In this document: piece by piece, positions 18,408 to 20,550 of the stretch
Numbering within the stretch: position 1 is the first letter of the stretch
Layout of the letters: every line of letters begins with the position of its first letter
IMG/VR virus record: IMGVR_UViG_3300030333_002007
Coordinates: 1 to 20,550 of that record
Length of the DNA: 20,550 nt
Strand: one strand, 5' to 3'
DNA from: a virus
Notes under the pieces: model-generated
Seen by the model: the letters and a program-made list of their open reading frames with translations, nothing else
Database searches by the model: none
Told to the model about the DNA's origin: nothing
Position numbers and translations under genes: made by a program

Positions 18408-20013
18408 TTCATCAGATGCGTTTACAATTTATGAAGACGGCGCATACTGTTTCTCATGTCAATATTCAACTAAGAAAGTAAATAATATGAATGACTTAGA
18501 ACCCGTTGTTAAACCTAATAACAACACAACTCTCGATGAAATCCACGAGTTAAATAGCTTTGCAATTACTTCTCGTGGTATAAGTAAACAAGTAGTAGAT
18601 CACTTCGGAATTAAGATGGCAGTAAATCCTGATGGTTCCGGTGGTTCACACTTCTATCCGTATACAAATAAGTATGATGGTAAAGTGATTGCATATAAAG
18701 AACGTAAGTTACCTAAAAGTTTTGTAACACATGGTAACTTTACTAATATAGAATTGTTCGGTCAAGCAGTAAGTAATGGTGGTAAGACACTTGTTATAAC
18801 TGAGGGCGAGCTAGATGCTTGTGCAGTGGCACAAAGTTTCTTAGATAAATATAATAAAATATTTCCAGTAGTATCTATACCAAGTGCATCAGGTTGTAAA
18901 GTTGTACTTGAACAAAGAGAATGGATTAGAAAATTTGAATCCGTAATATTATTCTTTGATAAAGATGAGGCTGGTCAAGCAGCAGTACAGAAAGTTGCTA
19001 AGATAATCGGTGCTGGTAAAGTTAAAGTAGCTAAGCTATTAGAGAAAGATCCATGTGAACAACTATTAAAGCATGGCTCTAAGAGTTTACTACAAAGCTA
19101 TTGGGATGCAGAAACCTGGTCACCTGCTGGTTTAATAGTAGGTGAATCTATATGGGAACAGTTTCAACAGCGACAAAGAACTAAGTCTAGACCTTACCCT
19201 AATTGTTTATCAGGTTTAAATGATAAGCTCAAAGGTATAAGACAAGGTGAGATTACTTTGTTTACTAGTGGCACTGGCTCTGGTAAATCTACAATAGTTA
19301 AAGAGATTATACTTGATTTGCTTGAAGATAAACCAGATGCTGATGGAGTTGTCGAAGAAAATAAAGTTGGTTTAATATCACTTGAAGAAAGTGTAGGTGA
19401 TACAGCTGAGAAGTTTATTGAGATGACTCTTAACCAAAGACTAGATCATGAAAGTAATAACTTAACTGATTTAGATTTAAGACAAGGCTTTGAGAAAGTA
19501 TTCGGTGATGAACGATTAATATTACTGGATCATCAAGGTTCTGTTGGTGACTCAACATTAACAGATAAGATAGAGTATATGTGTTTGATGGGTTGTAAAT
19601 ACCTGGTGTTAGACCATATAACTATAGCAGTATCAGAAGGATCTGAAGGTCTCTCTGGTAATGAAGCAATCGATAAAGTAATGAGTGATCTACTTAAGAT
19701 TGTTAAGAAACATAATGTATGGTTATGTTTAATATCCCACTTAAGAAAAGCTCCTGGTGGTGGGGCATCCTTTGAAGAAGGTAAGCTAGCATCTATAGAT
19801 GATATTAAAGGTAGTGGTTCTATCAAACAAATATCATTTGATATAGTAGCATTCGCTAGAAACCTAGTAGCTGATAACGCAACTGAACGTAATACAATTA
19901 AGTTTAGAGTATTAAAATCTAGATTTACTGGTCTTACTGGTTCAGCAGGTGCAGCTATCTATAATAATAAAACGGGGAGACTAACTTCAACTGACGTTTT
20001 CGCGGAGATTTAA
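18373..20013 (+). CDS. Primase-helicase (T7 gp4-like)
   Basis: A protein of 546 residues with all gp4 parts. Zinc-binding domain: Cys8, Cys11, Cys26, Cys29 (CPKC/CFSC). TOPRIM: Glu144 in ITEGELDA and Asp196, Asp198 in FFDKDEAG. RecA-like helicase: Walker A SGTGSGKST (299-307), catalytic Glu near 338 in ISLEES, Walker B LVLDH (411-415), motif with His456 in LISHLRKAPGG. It unwinds the fork and lays primers for the polymerase. An internal Met39 directly after the zinc domain could give a shorter form, as in T7 4B, though its ribosome site is weak. Overlaps the resolvase gene by 35 bases; start behind AAAGGACGG. Confidence 0.95.
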   Translation: MSYRQTACPKCDSSDAFTIYEDGAYCFSCQYSTKKVNNMNDLEPVVKPNNNTTLDEIHELNSFAITSRGISKQVVDHFGIKMAVNPDGSGGSHFYPYTNKYDGKVIAYKERKLPKSFVTHGNFTNIELFGQAVSNGGKTLVITEGELDACAVAQSFLDKYNKIFPVVSIPSASGCKVVLEQREWIRKFESVILFFDKDEAGQAAVQKVAKIIGAGKVKVAKLLEKDPCEQLLKHGSKSLLQSYWDAETWSPAGLIVGESIWEQFQQRQRTKSRPYPNCLSGLNDKLKGIRQGEITLFTSGTGSGKSTIVKEIILDLLEDKPDADGVVEENKVGLISLEESVGDTAEKFIEMTLNQRLDHESNNLTDLDLRQGFEKVFGDERLILLDHQGSVGDSTLTDKIEYMCLMGCKYLVLDHITIAVSEGSEGLSGNEAIDKVMSDLLKIVKKHNVWLCLISHLRKAPGGGASFEEGKLASIDDIKGSGSIKQISFDIVAFARNLVADNATERNTIKFRVLKSRFTGLTGSAGAAIYNNKTGRLTSTDVFAEI

Positions 20014-20447
20014 TGGATAAACAACAAAGATACGACGAGTTATATTTAGATATAGCTAAGAGGATCGGTGAGATGTCTCACGATACTGAGCATAAAGTAG
20101 GCGCAGTAATTGTTAAAGATAATAATATACTTGCATTCGGATTTAATGGTATGCCATCTGGTATGCCTAACGAATGTAAGCATGCTAATGGTAGTACACT
20201 ACCTGAAGTTATACATGCAGAAGCAAATGCAATATGTAAGTTAGCGAGGAGTGTAGGGAATGCAGAGGGTGCAACATTATATTGTACTCTCTCACCCTGC
20301 ATGGAATGCGCTAAACTCATAATGCAAAGTGGTATAACTAGAATTATATTTAGTGAAACCTATAAAGATGAAGCAGGTATATTGTTACTACATAATAATA
20401 ATAAAGAAGTAAAAGGAGTAAAATGGAGGAGCAGCTTGGGTACTTAA
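20013..20447 (+). CDS. dCMP deaminase
   Basis: A protein of 144 residues of the zinc-dependent cytidine/deoxycytidylate deaminase family. The HAE motif at 68-70 and PCMEC at 95-99 (Cys96, Cys99) bind zinc, with Glu70 as proton shuttle. The N-terminal HDTEHKVGAVIV strand and GFNGMPSGM substrate loop (43-51) are typical of dCMP deaminases. It turns dCMP into dUMP. Together with a TS-like enzyme predicted to use dCMP, it sets a branch point: dUMP for dTTP or modified dCMP. 1-base TAATG overlap with the primase-helicase gene. Confidence 0.93.
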   Translation: MDKQQRYDELYLDIAKRIGEMSHDTEHKVGAVIVKDNNILAFGFNGMPSGMPNECKHANGSTLPEVIHAEANAICKLARSVGNAEGATLYCTLSPCMECAKLIMQSGITRIIFSETYKDEAGILLLHNNNKEVKGVKWRSSLGT

Positions 20448-20550
20448 AACAAAAGATCACTAAGTCTAAAGCACATATTGCTTGTAATCTTTTGAAAGAA
20501 ACTTCGTTAGAAGATTTAAAAGCGTACTTAGTATTTACTATGGACACTAT
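20423..20550 (+). CDS. Start of a gene cut by the window end
   Basis: A new ATG at 20423 lies behind AAAAGGAG at ideal spacing, 25 bases inside the deaminase gene. The 42 codons visible encode a charged helical sequence (MEEQLGYLKQKITKSKAHIA at the start, later LKETSLEDLKAYL). No family can be named from this part. Confidence 0.65.
   Translation, partial: MEEQLGYLKQKITKSKAHIACNLLKETSLEDLKAYLVFTMDT

Noticed and set aside
19533-20320. Minus-strand frames opposite the primase-helicase and deaminase genes
   Set aside because: Antisense shadows of strongly supported genes; no start signals.
1-20550. CRISPR array, insertion sequence or toxin-antitoxin pair
   Set aside because: No regularly spaced repeats, no transposase and no recognisable toxin or antitoxin pair were found in either strand.

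Overview
The window reads as part of a tailed double-stranded DNA phage genome of the short-tailed (podovirus-like) type with a T7-like replication module. The evidence is a P22-type portal, a large terminase, a gp2.5-like single-stranded DNA-binding protein, a family A DNA polymerase with a proofreading domain, a FEN-type 5' exonuclease, a RusA-like resolvase and a gp4-like primase-helicase. The DNA is AT-rich. Most genes have purine-rich ribosome binding sites and are packed with 1-4 base ATGA or TAATG overlaps. A lipoprotein with a normal lipobox and the tRNA-His with an encoded CCA fit a Gram-negative host. A marine setting is a guess from gene content. No RNA polymerase, integrase, tail genes or major capsid gene lies in the window.

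Layout. Positions 1-5882 run leftward: TerL, a string of very small genes, a DUF6321-like protein, an EF-hand membrane protein, a coiled-coil protein, a single-repeat Na/Pi-cotransporter-like membrane protein, a lysine-rich small protein and the portal. Positions 5883-6815 are the divergent control region. It holds a 12-bp-arm dyad in front of terL, a roughly 570-base stretch almost without G on the + strand that includes a Pro/Gln-rich reading frame, a terminator and a structured segment. Positions 6816-11795 run rightward and carry many small, mostly unrecognised early genes plus the SSB. At 11791-12077 lie tRNA-His and a probable structured non-coding RNA that end in a two-way terminator. 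At 12120-12560 a terS-like gene lies on the minus strand inside the rightward block, behind the same 13-base element that precedes terL. Positions 12629-20550 are the nucleotide-metabolism and replication block: a DUF1599/Nmad1-like protein, a DUF3846-like protein, a thymidylate-synthase-fold enzyme, a MazG-like hydrolase, DNA polymerase, a putative PD-(D/E)XK nuclease, FEN, RusA, primase-helicase and dCMP deaminase.

How the genes work together. The rightward block would take over the host, adjust nucleotide pools and copy the genome. The leftward block packages DNA and builds the head. The TS-like enzyme keeps the catalytic residues but has Asp where thymidylate synthase has the dUMP-reading Asn, so it is more likely a dCMP hydroxymethylase. 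Next to a DUF1599/Nmad1-like gene this suggests modified cytosine in the phage DNA. Several regulatory signals repeat: an identical 35-base terminator at two places, a 26-27-base element before two early gene groups, and the shared terL/terS element. All calls rest on reading the sequence by eye; no database search was run.
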